A DNA stretch of 16,834 nt from assembly GCA_018826025.1 (NCBI GenBank), contig JAHKAK010000013.1:1-16834 (forward strand). Reading direction: 5' to 3'. Under the pieces are notes generated by a model that was given only the letters and a program-made list of their open reading frames with translations, did no database searches and had not been told where the DNA came from. How positions within the stretch are numbered: the first letter of the stretch is position 1; each line of letters opens with the position of its first letter. Source of the DNA: Patescibacteria group bacterium (lineage in GTDB: Bacteria; Patescibacteriota; Minisyncoccia; Portnoybacterales; GWB1-42-6). Both the position numbers and the translations under genes were made by a program. Below are positions 1 through 5,860 of the stretch, piece by piece.

Positions 1-71
1 CCGGTGCCGATTTCTTTATAGAGAAAACCGTTTAAGAAGTGATAAAATTCAAGATAAAGGCAAATACGCAT
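1..71 (-). CDS. Partial glycosyltransferase-like protein, N-terminus only
   Basis: An open frame runs from an ATG at 69-71 off the left edge, giving about 23 codons that begin MRICLYLEFYHFLNGFLYKE and continue with an IGTG motif. From memory, this resembles the start of glycosyltransferases found next to GT4 enzymes in Patescibacteria, where an N-terminal beta strand (MRICLYLE) precedes a Gly-rich loop. It follows the GT4 gene at 166-1350 on the same strand, 94 bp downstream, with a palindrome between them. No Shine-Dalgarno is visible. The fragment is too short for a firm call. The family is inferred from the first residues and the context. Confidence 0.5.
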   Translation of the reverse strand, partial: MRICLYLEFYHFLNGFLYKEIGT

Positions 72-84
72 TAGTTTTTTATTG

Positions 85-145
85 CCTGAGCGAAGTCGAG
101 GGCTGGATAAGAGTTAACCCTTCGACGCGCTTCGCTTGCTCAGGG
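85..145. repeat. Imperfect GC-rich palindrome (REP-like)
   Basis: CCTGAGCGAAGTCGAGGG at 85-102 is an imperfect inverted match of 118-145, which contains CCCTTCGAC and ends TTGCTCAGGG. The two arms could form a long hairpin in the gap between two same-strand glycosyltransferase genes. Similar CCTGAGCG/CGCTCAGG modules recur at 9637-9690. It may weaken read-through, but it lacks a clean T-tract. Confidence 0.6.
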
Positions 146-165
146 AATACAAGATTATTTTTCTT

Positions 166-1350
166 TTAATTATTTTTTCGCGCTAAATATTCTTCTATAG
201 TTTTTTCGTAAGATTTCATTAATAAGTCAGTAACTTTTCCATTTGAATATTCCATTGCCATCTGGCGCGAGCCTTGGCTAAATTTATTAAGTAAATCGGT
301 ATTAGAAAGGAGGAATAAAACTTTCTCAGCAATATCGGCCGGGTCATCTGTTCTGGCAAAAATTCCGTTAACATTTTCTTGGATTAGTTCTGCCAACCCC
401 TTTTCTTTAACCAGGACCATGGGTAATCCAACAGCCATTGCTTCCAAAATAGAAAGCGGCATATTTTCACTTTTACTGGCTGAAATAAAAAGATCATTGG
501 CCTGAAGCGCCTTTACCAAGTTGCCATTATAAAGCAGAGAACCGGTAAAAATAACGGAATTATTTACATTGAGATCTTTGGCTAATTTCTCCAAATTTTT
601 CCGCTCCGGCCCGTCGCCGATTATCATTAAATTTAAATCCGGCATTTTTTTGTTTATTAAAGCGAAAGCCCGAATAACCTGATCAATGCTTTTTTCGTAA
701 CTTAAGCGACCCATGTAGCAAACGGATCTATTTTTAACGCCAAAAAACTTTTTTACCTCTTCTCCGGCTGTTTGATTCTCCAGCGGCTTAAATAAATTAA
801 TGTCAATTGAATTTTGTAAAACACCGATTGAGCGCTCAAGACCCTCTTTAATCAGCTCGTCGGCCAGAGAGTTGGAAGGACTAAGAATTAAATCACAATG
901 ATTATAAAAACCGATGGTAAATTTCCAGCTGATTTTTTTCATCCACTCAAAATCTAATTTAACGTGTTTCAAGTAGTGGTTGTAAAAAGTGTGGTGCGTG
1001 CCGACAAGCGGAATTTTTAAAATTTTTGACATCAAGACTGCTTCCCAGCCAACAGAAAACGGGGTATGAAGGTGGATTACGCTCGGATTAAATTTTTTCA
1101 TTTGCCACAAAGTAATGCCAATTGGTAAGGTAAAACGTTCTCCTGGGTAGACCAGCGCCGGCAGGGAAGGAAGCCGGAAGACTTGCAAGTTTTCAAGACT
1201 AATATCGGGGCGGTCTTTGGGCTTTTTGGCCACGGTAAAAACAGCGACCGTATGTCCGCTGGCAATCAAATTTTTGGCCGAAAGATAAGCGGTATGGGCA
1301 ACGCCGTTAACTTGCGGGGGAAAAGTGTCGGTAAAGATAGCGATTTTCAT
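166..1350 (-). CDS. GT4-family glycosyltransferase
   Basis: A 394-aa GT-B enzyme that probably transfers a sugar from an activated donor to a lipid or glycan acceptor at the cytoplasmic membrane face. The N-terminal half starts with a Rossmann strand and the TFPPQVNGVA loop (residues 8-18) typical of GT4 acceptor domains. It also has HLHTPF at 93-98 and GTHHTFY at 117-123. The C-terminal donor domain has IGDGPER at 244-250 and the E-x7-E signature at 295/303 in SENMPLSILEAMAVG. Length is normal for the family and no truncation is seen. Its ATG overlaps the hydrolase stop (ATGA, 1347-1350), so the two are translationally coupled. The nearest relatives are probably diacylglycerol or phosphatidylinositol glycosyltransferases. 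The acceptor cannot be read from the sequence. Confidence 0.88.
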   Translation of the reverse strand: MKIAIFTDTFPPQVNGVAHTAYLSAKNLIASGHTVAVFTVAKKPKDRPDISLENLQVFRLPSLPALVYPGERFTLPIGITLWQMKKFNPSVIHLHTPFSVGWEAVLMSKILKIPLVGTHHTFYNHYLKHVKLDFEWMKKISWKFTIGFYNHCDLILSPSNSLADELIKEGLERSIGVLQNSIDINLFKPLENQTAGEEVKKFFGVKNRSVCYMGRLSYEKSIDQVIRAFALINKKMPDLNLMIIGDGPERKNLEKLAKDLNVNNSVIFTGSLLYNGNLVKALQANDLFISASKSENMPLSILEAMAVGLPMVLVKEKGLAELIQENVNGIFARTDDPADIAEKVLFLLSNTDLLNKFSQGSRQMAMEYSNGKVTDLLMKSYEKTIEEYLARKNN

Positions 1351-2183
1351 GATAAGTTTTTTTGTTTTAAAAAATTGACAATGATTTCTGTCAGCTTTTC
1401 CTGATGGCGCGAGGCCAGAAAATGGGTATTTTTTTCTAAAGTTATGATTCGCGCGTTTTTAATTTGGCGCATTATGTCTTGCGCTTCGGCGGCAGAAAGC
1501 AGAGGGTCATGCAGGCTTTTGATAATGAGCGTTGGGCAACTAATGTTGGCGAGTGATTTGCTTAAATCCAAGTTAGCGAATTCCGCCAGCATCCAAAGGT
1601 TTATGGTTAGCGGCATGGTGGTTAACCCGATAAAGGTGGAATCCCAATAGCGCCGGGCAATGGCGTGGTTATAATAATAATAATGTTTTCTTTTTTGCCA
1701 TAAAACCAGCCAGGCCAAGAAGCTTAATAAGCCATAAGCCGGCCAAGTGAGCAATGACAGGCGTTTGTATTGTAGCGGGTTAAGATAATTAGCGCTAACA
1801 ATGAAGAGCCCCTTAACCGAATCGGGATAGCGGCCGCTATAGTCCAGAGCGATTGTTCCACCAAAAGAGTAGCCAATTAAAATTACGCTAACCAGGTTTT
1901 CCTGACGGATGATGGCGTGCAAGTCTTGCGTGAAAACGGGCCAACGATATAAATCGCGTTGCTTTCTTTTATCTGAATGGCCGTGACCGCGCAAATCCAG
2001 CAATAAAATATTTAATTGCAATTTTTCCAATGCTTGAGCGGTGGCGAGCCAGGTGGTATGGTTGGCGGACAGGCCGTGCAGAAATATTAAGGTGGGCCGG
2101 CCGGAAAATTGTTGGCTAACAAAATAACAGATCTGGCCGTGGGCTGTTTCCAACCTTTTTTGTTTAAAAATAAATTCGCTCAT
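1347..2183 (-). CDS. Alpha/beta-fold hydrolase
   Basis: A 278-aa serine hydrolase with a complete visible triad. The nucleophile is S106 in the elbow GYSFGG (104-109), the acid is D226 in SLHDPLLS, and the base is H254 in KNTHFLA. The oxyanion-hole HG is at 36-37 (FLHGLSAN), and DLRGHGHS at 63-70 is the classic strand-4 loop. A hydrophobic cap (about 145-165, LLSFLAWLVLW) followed by a Tyr-rich stretch suggests a lipophilic substrate or membrane proximity. It lies one base downstream of the DedA gene and overlaps the glycosyltransferase start by 4 bp, so it is the middle gene of a three-gene operon. The substrate is unknown. An esterase or lysophospholipase-like role is only inferred from the envelope neighbours. 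Confidence 0.87.
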   Translation of the reverse strand: MSEFIFKQKRLETAHGQICYFVSQQFSGRPTLIFLHGLSANHTTWLATAQALEKLQLNILLLDLRGHGHSDKRKQRDLYRWPVFTQDLHAIIRQENLVSVILIGYSFGGTIALDYSGRYPDSVKGLFIVSANYLNPLQYKRLSLLTWPAYGLLSFLAWLVLWQKRKHYYYYNHAIARRYWDSTFIGLTTMPLTINLWMLAEFANLDLSKSLANISCPTLIIKSLHDPLLSAAEAQDIMRQIKNARIITLEKNTHFLASRHQEKLTEIIVNFLKQKNLS

Positions 2184-2184
2184 A

Positions 2185-2766
2185 TTAAGGCGCCAGATTA
2201 CGGCTTTTTCTAAAATATAAGAAGTAAATTAAAACGCCAAAAATTGCCGCGCCAAGGGAAATTAAGGCGATTCTTTCCAAATATGTGTTGATAGTTGAAA
2301 GAGCGTGGCCGAAATAAAAACCGAGGAGCAATAAAAGTAAAGATTTTATTAGCGTGGCCAGCAGATTGGCGAAAATGAATTTGCTAAAGGGCATTTTGAT
2401 GAGGCCGGCCGCGACTAAAAACGCGCCGCCGATGCCTTGGGACATTTTACCGATGAAAAGGAGCTTGTCGCCGCGCTTATCAAATTGTCTTTCTATCGCG
2501 CCAATTTGTTTCGGTCCGACGCCCAGATACTTGCCCCAGCGGTCAATGAAGGCGCGGCCGCCGAAGCGACCAAAAGAATAGTGGACCGCGTCGCCGACTA
2601 AGTCGCCAATAATAATAATAATGTAGGCAAGCCAAAAATTAAGATAGCCAAGCGACGCGAAAAATCCCGCGATAACGGTGATTATCGGGCCCTCGGCTAC
2701 GGCCAAAGGGAAAAGAGCGAGATATTTATAATCGGAAAGCCAAAGAATGAGTTGATCCAGCGCCAT
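2185..2766 (-). CDS. DedA/VTT-family integral membrane protein
   Basis: A 193-aa polytopic membrane protein of the DedA (SNARE-associated, VTT) family, whose members act as lipid flippases or scramblases or in membrane homeostasis. Family marks are EGP near residue 25 in the first re-entrant segment, GDLVGD at 54-59 with a following Tyr and FGRFGG, and a Gly-rich stretch (MSQGIGGAFLVAAGL) ending in a conserved-type hydrophobic helix. The C-terminal helix is followed by a basic tail (FRKSRN). It is the first gene of the minus-strand operon. The start at 2764-2766 lies about 7 nt after the predicted transcription start and has no Shine-Dalgarno. Lipid transport fits the downstream glycosyltransferase but is inferred. 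Confidence 0.85.
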   Translation of the reverse strand: MALDQLILWLSDYKYLALFPLAVAEGPIITVIAGFFASLGYLNFWLAYIIIIIGDLVGDAVHYSFGRFGGRAFIDRWGKYLGVGPKQIGAIERQFDKRGDKLLFIGKMSQGIGGAFLVAAGLIKMPFSKFIFANLLATLIKSLLLLLLGFYFGHALSTINTYLERIALISLGAAIFGVLIYFLYFRKSRNLAP

Positions 2767-2779
2767 AGTAATTGATTTA

Positions 2780-2808
2780 ATTGTCGTCTAAAAGGGTGTT
2801 TTTGTCAA
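2780..2808 (-). promoter_or_regulatory. Promoter of the dedA-hydrolase-glycosyltransferase operon
   Basis: On the minus strand TTGACA (2803-2808) is separated by 17 bp from GACAAT (2780-2785). The expected transcription start near 2773 leaves a 5' leader of only about 7 nt before the DedA ATG. Confidence 0.55.
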
Positions 2809-2841
2809 AGAAACGGAGCACGCGATACTTTTATTTTTATT

Positions 2842-2880
2842 CTTCGACCAAGCCCCGCAGCTGCGGGGCACGTGGAGAAG
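2842..2880. repeat. GC-rich perfect palindrome in the intergenic region
   Basis: The 18-bp sequence at 2852-2869 (GCCCCGCAGCTGCGGGGC) is a perfect palindrome. It is extended by CTTC/GAAG and CCA/TGG outer pairs. There is no T-tract on either side, so it is not an obvious terminator. It separates the DedA promoter from the promoter of the attenuated small operon. Confidence 0.6.
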
Positions 2881-2945
2881 TTATCTAGTAAAAAGTTCTC
2901 GACTCGCCCCGCTCGTTCGAACAATAAAAGAATCGGCCTCCAGGG

Positions 2946-2973
2946 TTGACAGGTATTTTGATTTTGCTATCAT
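2946..2973 (+). promoter_or_regulatory. Promoter of the attenuated small operon
   Basis: TTGACA (2946-2951) is followed after 16 bp by TATCAT (2968-2973). The expected start is near 2980, 5-6 nt before the ATG of the leader peptide at 2986. Confidence 0.65.
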
Positions 2974-2985
2974 TGAAGTAAAGTT

Positions 2986-3045
2986 ATGCTAACCTCAACT
3001 TTAAAAAGCTTGTTGCTGATTTTATTGAGCGGTCCAAGAGACTAG
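2986..3045 (+). CDS. Leu-rich leader peptide (19 aa)
   Basis: ATG at 2986 opens a 19-codon frame, MLTSTLKSLLLILLSGPRD, stopping at TAG 3043-3045. Seven of 19 residues are Leu. Codons 9-14 (3010-3027) read Leu-Leu-Leu-Ile-Leu-Leu with TTG, TTG, CTG, ATT, TTA, TTG. The stop codon lies inside the first arm of an antiterminator helix (3038-3050), and a terminator follows. This is the geometry of amino-acid operon attenuators. A ribosome that finishes the peptide masks the arm and permits termination. A ribosome stalled on the Leu run leaves it free. There is no good Shine-Dalgarno and the leader is about 6 nt, so initiation would be close to leaderless. It could alternatively be a chance short frame. 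Confidence 0.55.
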   Translation: MLTSTLKSLLLILLSGPRD

Positions 3046-3098
3046 TCTTTTAAGTCGTGAGGTAAATAAAAAAAGACTGGTCTCAAGACCGGTTTTTT
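3038..3098 (+). promoter_or_regulatory. Antiterminator/terminator switch (transcription attenuator)
   Basis: Arm 2 (3038-3050, GAGACTAGTCTTT) can pair over 13 positions, with one G-U pair, with arm 3 (3072-3084, AAAGACTGGTCTC). Arm 3 can instead pair with arm 4 (3087-3096) to form the terminator. The two helices share arm 3 and are mutually exclusive. The leader-peptide stop codon is in arm 2. Confidence 0.65.
3072..3098 (+). terminator. Intrinsic terminator in the leader of the small operon
   Basis: GACTGGTC (3075-3082), a TCAA loop and GACCGGTT (3087-3094), with flanking A-U pairs, are followed by a run of six T (3093-3098). It precedes the zinc-ribbon gene, so it must be read through for expression. 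Confidence 0.75.
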
Positions 3099-3158
3099 GT
3101 TTATAAGGTTCTTTTAAATCAGTTAACCAATATTAGCTTTTAAGAAAGGGAGGAAAAG

Positions 3159-3299
3159 ATGGATTCGTCGCGGAAAGAGGAAAGCACTAAGGGGGAAGTG
3201 ATGTGCGAACGCTGTAAAAAAACGCTTGGCACCGGGGATTGTCCTCGGTGCGCCGGGTATGCGCTGGCAAAGAAGCAAGGGATTAATCTGGCGGCTTAA
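3159..3299 (+). CDS. 46-aa zinc-ribbon small protein
   Basis: A short gene starting at ATG 3159, five bases after the strong Shine-Dalgarno AAAGGGAGG (3145-3153), and ending at TAA 3297. The product has four Cys in two knuckles, CERC (16-19) and CPRC (28-31), eight residues apart. This is a classic zinc-ribbon spacing. A charged N-terminus (MDSSRKEESTKGE) precedes it and a short Lys-containing tail follows. Such mini-ribbons usually bind nucleic acid, ribosomes or a partner protein. No specific family is recognised. It is the first protein gene after the leader attenuator and lies 16 bp before the 64-aa gene, so the two form one operon. Confidence 0.75.
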   Translation: MDSSRKEESTKGEVMCERCKKTLGTGDCPRCAGYALAKKQGINLAA

Positions 3300-3315
3300 A
3301 AAAGGAGGGACGATT

Positions 3316-3510
3316 ATGCATTATGTAACAGAGAAAGAAGCGGATATTGAGCGTAGCCTGGATCAACATTGTCGGGAACTTGAGGTGCTTAAGAAAAAGA
3401 TCAAAAGGCCGGATTTGCCGCCCGACAAGAAGACCAGGTTAATTTCCAGGATACCGGTTGTCAGAGAAAAAATCACTCAACTTTGCAGCCACTTGCAGGC
3501 CGCCGGTTAA
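3316..3510 (+). CDS. 64-aa helical/coiled-coil hypothetical protein
   Basis: The start is placed at ATG 3316 because the Shine-Dalgarno AAAGGAGGG (3301-3309) sits just upstream. An in-frame ATG at 3226 lies inside the zinc-ribbon gene and has no such site. The product begins MHYVTEKEADIERSLDQHCR and is predicted to be two amphipathic helices (about 6-28 and 40-60) joined by a PDLPPDKK turn, with Cys at 19 and 57. It is highly charged with no signal or membrane segment. It resembles short coiled, nucleoid- or ribosome-associated proteins only in composition, and I do not recognise the family. It is co-transcribed with the zinc-ribbon gene and ends 26 bp before a terminator. Confidence 0.7.
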   Translation: MHYVTEKEADIERSLDQHCRELEVLKKKIKRPDLPPDKKTRLISRIPVVREKITQLCSHLQAAG

Positions 3511-3536
3511 TCGGTTAACGGAGAAGGTAAACTTTT

Positions 3537-3563
3537 AGGCAGTCCATCGCGGCTGCCTTTTTT
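3537..3563 (+). terminator. Terminator of the small operon
   Basis: AGGCAG (3537-3542) pairs with CTGCCT (3553-3558) around a 10-nt loop. The T-run continues to 3563. Confidence 0.75.
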
Positions 3564-3641
3564 ATCGTCATAGTATAGAGACAGGTTAAGGCGTGAAATT
3601 GTACGGACTTAATTTGGAGAATACTTGGTGATTCATCTTAT

Positions 3642-3672
3642 AAAAAATCCCCGGTCGCGCGAGGCGCCGGGG
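3642..3672 (-). terminator. Terminator of the 202-aa gene
   Basis: CCCCGG (3649-3654) and CCGGGG (3667-3672) form a GC-rich hairpin. On the minus strand it is followed by a U-tract (A-run 3642-3647). A run of nine G (3669-3677) overlaps one arm. Confidence 0.75.
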
Positions 3673-3679
3673 GGGGGAG

Positions 3680-4288
3680 TTATTTTTTGTTTGTAGGGGC
3701 TATCATTTTTGTTGATTGTGGCTTGTCAGCTAAAGACGCGAGAATCAGTTTTAGCTGACATCTTTCTGGTAAATCCAGAGAGCTATTTATGGTTGTCAGT
3801 TTTTGAAGTTCACGATCCATCAGAATTTCTTTGTCGTCAGCGAAGCATAAAAATATTAATTTTTTAAAAGCTTCCGTTGAATTGTTGGCAAAGAAAGAAA
3901 TCCGTGGGTTAATGCCTAATCGTTGAGCTACCAATTCCTGGCAAGTTGAGAAAAGACAAGAGCCAGTTTCCCATTCGCAAAAAAGAGAGAAAAGTATTTT
4001 GCCCTGAGTTGATGTAATCTCTTCGTCCGTCAAAATTTTTGGCAGCTTTTTTTTCAAAGCAGAGACGAAACACCGCCAGAAATTCCAATACATTAAAACG
4101 GAGTCATTCCAATACATCAAAGCGGGGTCATCTTTTTCATCTTGCAGGCAAATGGGGAGAGGCGCTTCTCCTTTTTGGTTGTCCCTGATTTCCAAACCTT
4201 CGCACATCAAGTCGCAAAAATGGAAAACACGAGACTTGACTTTTCTTTTTGATTTCGCCGTTTTTTTTCTTGTTACTGTACTTGTCAT
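3680..4288 (-). CDS. Unrecognised 202-aa protein
   Basis: This gene has every sign of being real: a promoter (TTGCCA-17-TATAAT), a strong Shine-Dalgarno on the minus strand (GGAGGGAAA, 4291-4299) and a terminator just after the stop. The product starts with a Lys/Arg-rich stretch (about residues 8-20), then FHFCDLMCEG. It has an 8-residue in-frame duplication (DPALMYWN then DSVLMYWN) and a mostly helical C-terminal half with scattered Cys (FCEWETGSCLFSTCQE). No catalytic motif, signal peptide or membrane helix is apparent. It might be a DNA- or RNA-binding protein, judging only from the basic N-terminus. It converges with the attenuated small operon and diverges from mltG. Confidence 0.75.
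   Translation of the reverse strand: MTSTVTRKKTAKSKRKVKSRVFHFCDLMCEGLEIRDNQKGEAPLPICLQDEKDDPALMYWNDSVLMYWNFWRCFVSALKKKLPKILTDEEITSTQGKILFSLFCEWETGSCLFSTCQELVAQRLGINPRISFFANNSTEAFKKLIFLCFADDKEILMDRELQKLTTINSSLDLPERCQLKLILASLADKPQSTKMIAPTNKK
4082..4129 (-). repeat. 24-bp in-frame tandem duplication
   Basis: Two adjacent 24-bp units (4082-4105 and 4106-4129) match at 21 of 24 positions. They encode the repeated octapeptides ending LMYWN in the 202-aa protein. Confidence 0.85.
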
Positions 4289-4345
4289 TGTTTCCCTCCA
4301 AAAACATCGATAGTAAGTGTAAAAGAAAAACCAACATAGCCGCTG

Positions 4346-4369
4346 TTAAAGAACCCTTTAAAGAACCTT
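4346..4369. promoter_or_regulatory. 12-bp tandem repeat at the transcription start (possible operator)
   Basis: TTAAAGAACCCT (4346-4357) is followed directly by TTAAAGAACCTT (4358-4369). It sits just after the -10 of the minus-strand promoter, over the expected start near 4367. Confidence 0.4.
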
Positions 4370-4373
4370 TTAA

Positions 4374-4402
4374 ATTATAGGGTAAAGAGCTTTTTTTGGC
4401 AA
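4374..4402 (-). promoter_or_regulatory. Promoter of the 202-aa gene
   Basis: On the minus strand TTGCCA (4397-4402), a 17-bp spacer, then a perfect TATAAT (4374-4379). Confidence 0.7.
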
Positions 4403-4415
4403 GATTAGCGCGGAT

Positions 4416-4444
4416 TTGGAGAAAATAACATTGTGTTGTAAAAT
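4416..4444 (+). promoter_or_regulatory. mltG promoter
   Basis: TTGGAG (4416-4421), a 17-bp spacer, TAAAAT (4439-4444) with a TG just upstream. The start would fall near 4451, about 3 nt before the mltG ATG. This implies a nearly leaderless mRNA. It is back-to-back with the minus-strand promoter at 4374-4402. Confidence 0.5.
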
Positions 4445-4453
4445 TAGGATACT

Positions 4454-5554
4454 ATGGAAAATAAATTAAATAATTTATCTAATGAACAAATTTCCGGCCG
4501 GCCGCGCCGTGTGACGAACGAAGCAAGTTTTACGCGGCCGCGCCGGTTAATTTTGTTTTTTAGCGCTGCGGCGCTGGTGATCTTTTTGGCGGCCGGAACT
4601 TTAGCCTACGCGTATTATGAGCTTCACACGCCGGTTAATAAAAATAATATTAAGGCGGTTGAATTTGTTGTGACGAAAGGGCAGGGGGTTAAAGAAATCG
4701 CCTGGCAATTAGCCGACGCTAAATTAATTCGTAGTGCTTGGTGGTTTAAAGTTTATGTTTGGTATAAAAATCAAGGCAGCGCGATGCAAGCCGGAAAATA
4801 CGCGCTGGGGCAGAATTTTAATGTGCCGCAGATCACGGAAGTTATTACCGGCGGTAAAGTGGTTCTAAACGAAGTTAAAATCACTTTTCCGGAGGGATTT
4901 TCTAATAAACAAATCATCACCCGTCTTAGCGAGCAGGGTTTGCCCCAGAACGGCGAACTGGACGGAGAAAATGTGGACGACTATCAGGTGCAATATAAAT
5001 TTTTGAGTGACGCGCCCGCGGAGGTAAGCTTGGAGGGGTTTTTATTCCCCGACACCTATATTTTTGACCGCGATGATAAAAGTTCGGCGATTATCAAAAA
5101 ATTTCTGGATAATTTTGATAAAAAATTAACGCCGGATCTGCGCGAACAAATCTCCCGGCAAGGTAAAAAAATATATGATATTATAATTTTAGCATCCATC
5201 GTCCAGCAGGAGGCGATAGGAGAAGAGGATATGCCATTAGTCTCTGGCGTTTTTGCCAATCGTTTGCGCCTTGGCATGGCGCTGGAATCGGACGCAACAA
5301 TTAATTATGTCACCGGCAAAAAAGACCGCCAGGCTTTATATGGGGACTTAAAAATTAAATCACCCTATAACACTTATTTAAATCGCGGTTTGCCGCCCGG
5401 TCCGATTAGCAATCCCGGTATAATGGCTATAAAGGCGGCGATTTTTCCGGCGACCACGGATTATCTATATTTTTTGCATCCCCTTGACGGACCCACAGTT
5501 TTCAGTAAGACTTTAAGCGAGCACAATCAGAATAAGGCGAAGTATCTGAAATAA
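4454..5554 (+). CDS. mltG: Endolytic murein transglycosylase MltG
   Basis: A 366-aa YceG-family lytic transglycosylase that cleaves nascent glycan strands at the outer face of the membrane and sets chain length. Residues 1-31 are cytoplasmic and basic, and 32-55 is one transmembrane anchor. A LysM-like domain follows (about 65-135, with VTKGQGVKEIAWQLADAKLI). The catalytic domain contains LEGFLFPDTYIF at 193-204, the catalytic Glu E253 in ILASIVQQEA, then RLRLGMALESDATINYV and SPYNTYLNRGLPPGPISNPG (303-322). The C-terminal FLHPLDGPTVFSKTLSEHN is also typical. Length is standard. No Shine-Dalgarno precedes the ATG. It stands as a single gene between the 202-aa gene and the ribosomal operon. 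Confidence 0.95.
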   Translation: MENKLNNLSNEQISGRPRRVTNEASFTRPRRLILFFSAAALVIFLAAGTLAYAYYELHTPVNKNNIKAVEFVVTKGQGVKEIAWQLADAKLIRSAWWFKVYVWYKNQGSAMQAGKYALGQNFNVPQITEVITGGKVVLNEVKITFPEGFSNKQIITRLSEQGLPQNGELDGENVDDYQVQYKFLSDAPAEVSLEGFLFPDTYIFDRDDKSSAIIKKFLDNFDKKLTPDLREQISRQGKKIYDIIILASIVQQEAIGEEDMPLVSGVFANRLRLGMALESDATINYVTGKKDRQALYGDLKIKSPYNTYLNRGLPPGPISNPGIMAIKAAIFPATTDYLYFLHPLDGPTVFSKTLSEHNQNKAKYLK

Positions 5555-5565
5555 TAATGATAGCC

Positions 5566-5593
5566 TTGACTTTTTATTTAAAGAGCGTAAAAT
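5566..5593 (+). promoter_or_regulatory. Promoter of rplJ-rplL
   Basis: TTGACT (5566-5571), 16-bp spacer, TAAAAT (5588-5593). It begins 12 bp after the mltG stop and sits upstream of the L10 leader, with the start near 5600. Confidence 0.7.
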
Positions 5594-5612
5594 AGAAATA
5601 GTGTAAATTTAA

Positions 5613-5668
5613 TAGCCAAAGACCGCAGGTTTTGCCGTAAGGCGATATAAACCCTGCTCAGGCGGTTG
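5613..5668 (+). promoter_or_regulatory. Ribosomal protein L10 leader (rplJ mRNA aptamer)
   Basis: The stretch has the hallmark order of the L10 leader: CCAAAGACCGCAGGT, an internal hairpin (GCC-GTAA-GGC, 5634-5643), then CCTGC (5653-5657) and GGCGGT (5661-5666). GCAGG (5625-5629) pairs with CCTGC and ACCGC with GCGGT, forming the bulged structure bound by L10-(L12)4. Its 3' strand CAGGCG (5659-5664) is complementary to CGCCTG (5743-5748) in the downstream terminator. Protein binding to the aptamer should therefore free the terminator, while an unbound leader can sequester it. This is the expected autoregulation, read here directly from complementarity. The 5670-5740 linker holds repeated CAGTTT/AAACTG pairs. 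Confidence 0.85.
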
Positions 5669-5742
5669 GATCAGTTTGACAGTTTTTCAGTTCGTCAGTT
5701 TTTAAACTGATAAACTAGCAAACTGATAAATTGACGAGAATA

Positions 5743-5767
5743 CGCCTGGAAGAAGGCGCTTTTTTTA
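5743..5767 (+). terminator. Leader terminator of rplJ-rplL
   Basis: CGCCT (5743-5747) and AGGCG (5754-5758) form a short stem, with a T-run at 5760-5766. It lies in the leader, so it works as an attenuator under L10 control. Confidence 0.7.
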
Positions 5768-5770
5768 TAC

Positions 5771-5807
5771 CACGGATAGTGCGGATTTAAAACGGATTGA
5801 CGCGGAT
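5771..5807 (+). repeat. GCGGAT intergenic repeat, copy A
   Basis: A 37-bp element starting CACGGATAGTGCGGATTT and ending CGGATTGACGCGGAT. It aligns without gaps with 13654-13690 (plus) and 15221-15257 (minus), with a shorter match at 15129-15144. This copy lies between the L10 attenuator and the rplJ ATG and forms a hairpin with the following ATCCGCG. Confidence 0.75.
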
Positions 5808-5860
5808 TAAAAATTTATCCGCGATATCAGCTAAAGGTCTGCGTTATCAGTGGTAAAAGT

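Noticed and set aside
2842..2880. Terminator for either flanking transcript
   Set aside because: A strong hairpin but no T-tract on either side, and it lies upstream of both operons.
3226..3315. Longer start for the 64-aa gene at ATG 3226
   Set aside because: The extension lies inside the zinc-ribbon gene in another frame, and a strong Shine-Dalgarno supports ATG 3316.
3669..3677. Nine-G run as a phase-variation tract
   Set aside because: It lies outside coding sequence, in the terminator hairpin, so length change would not alter a frame.
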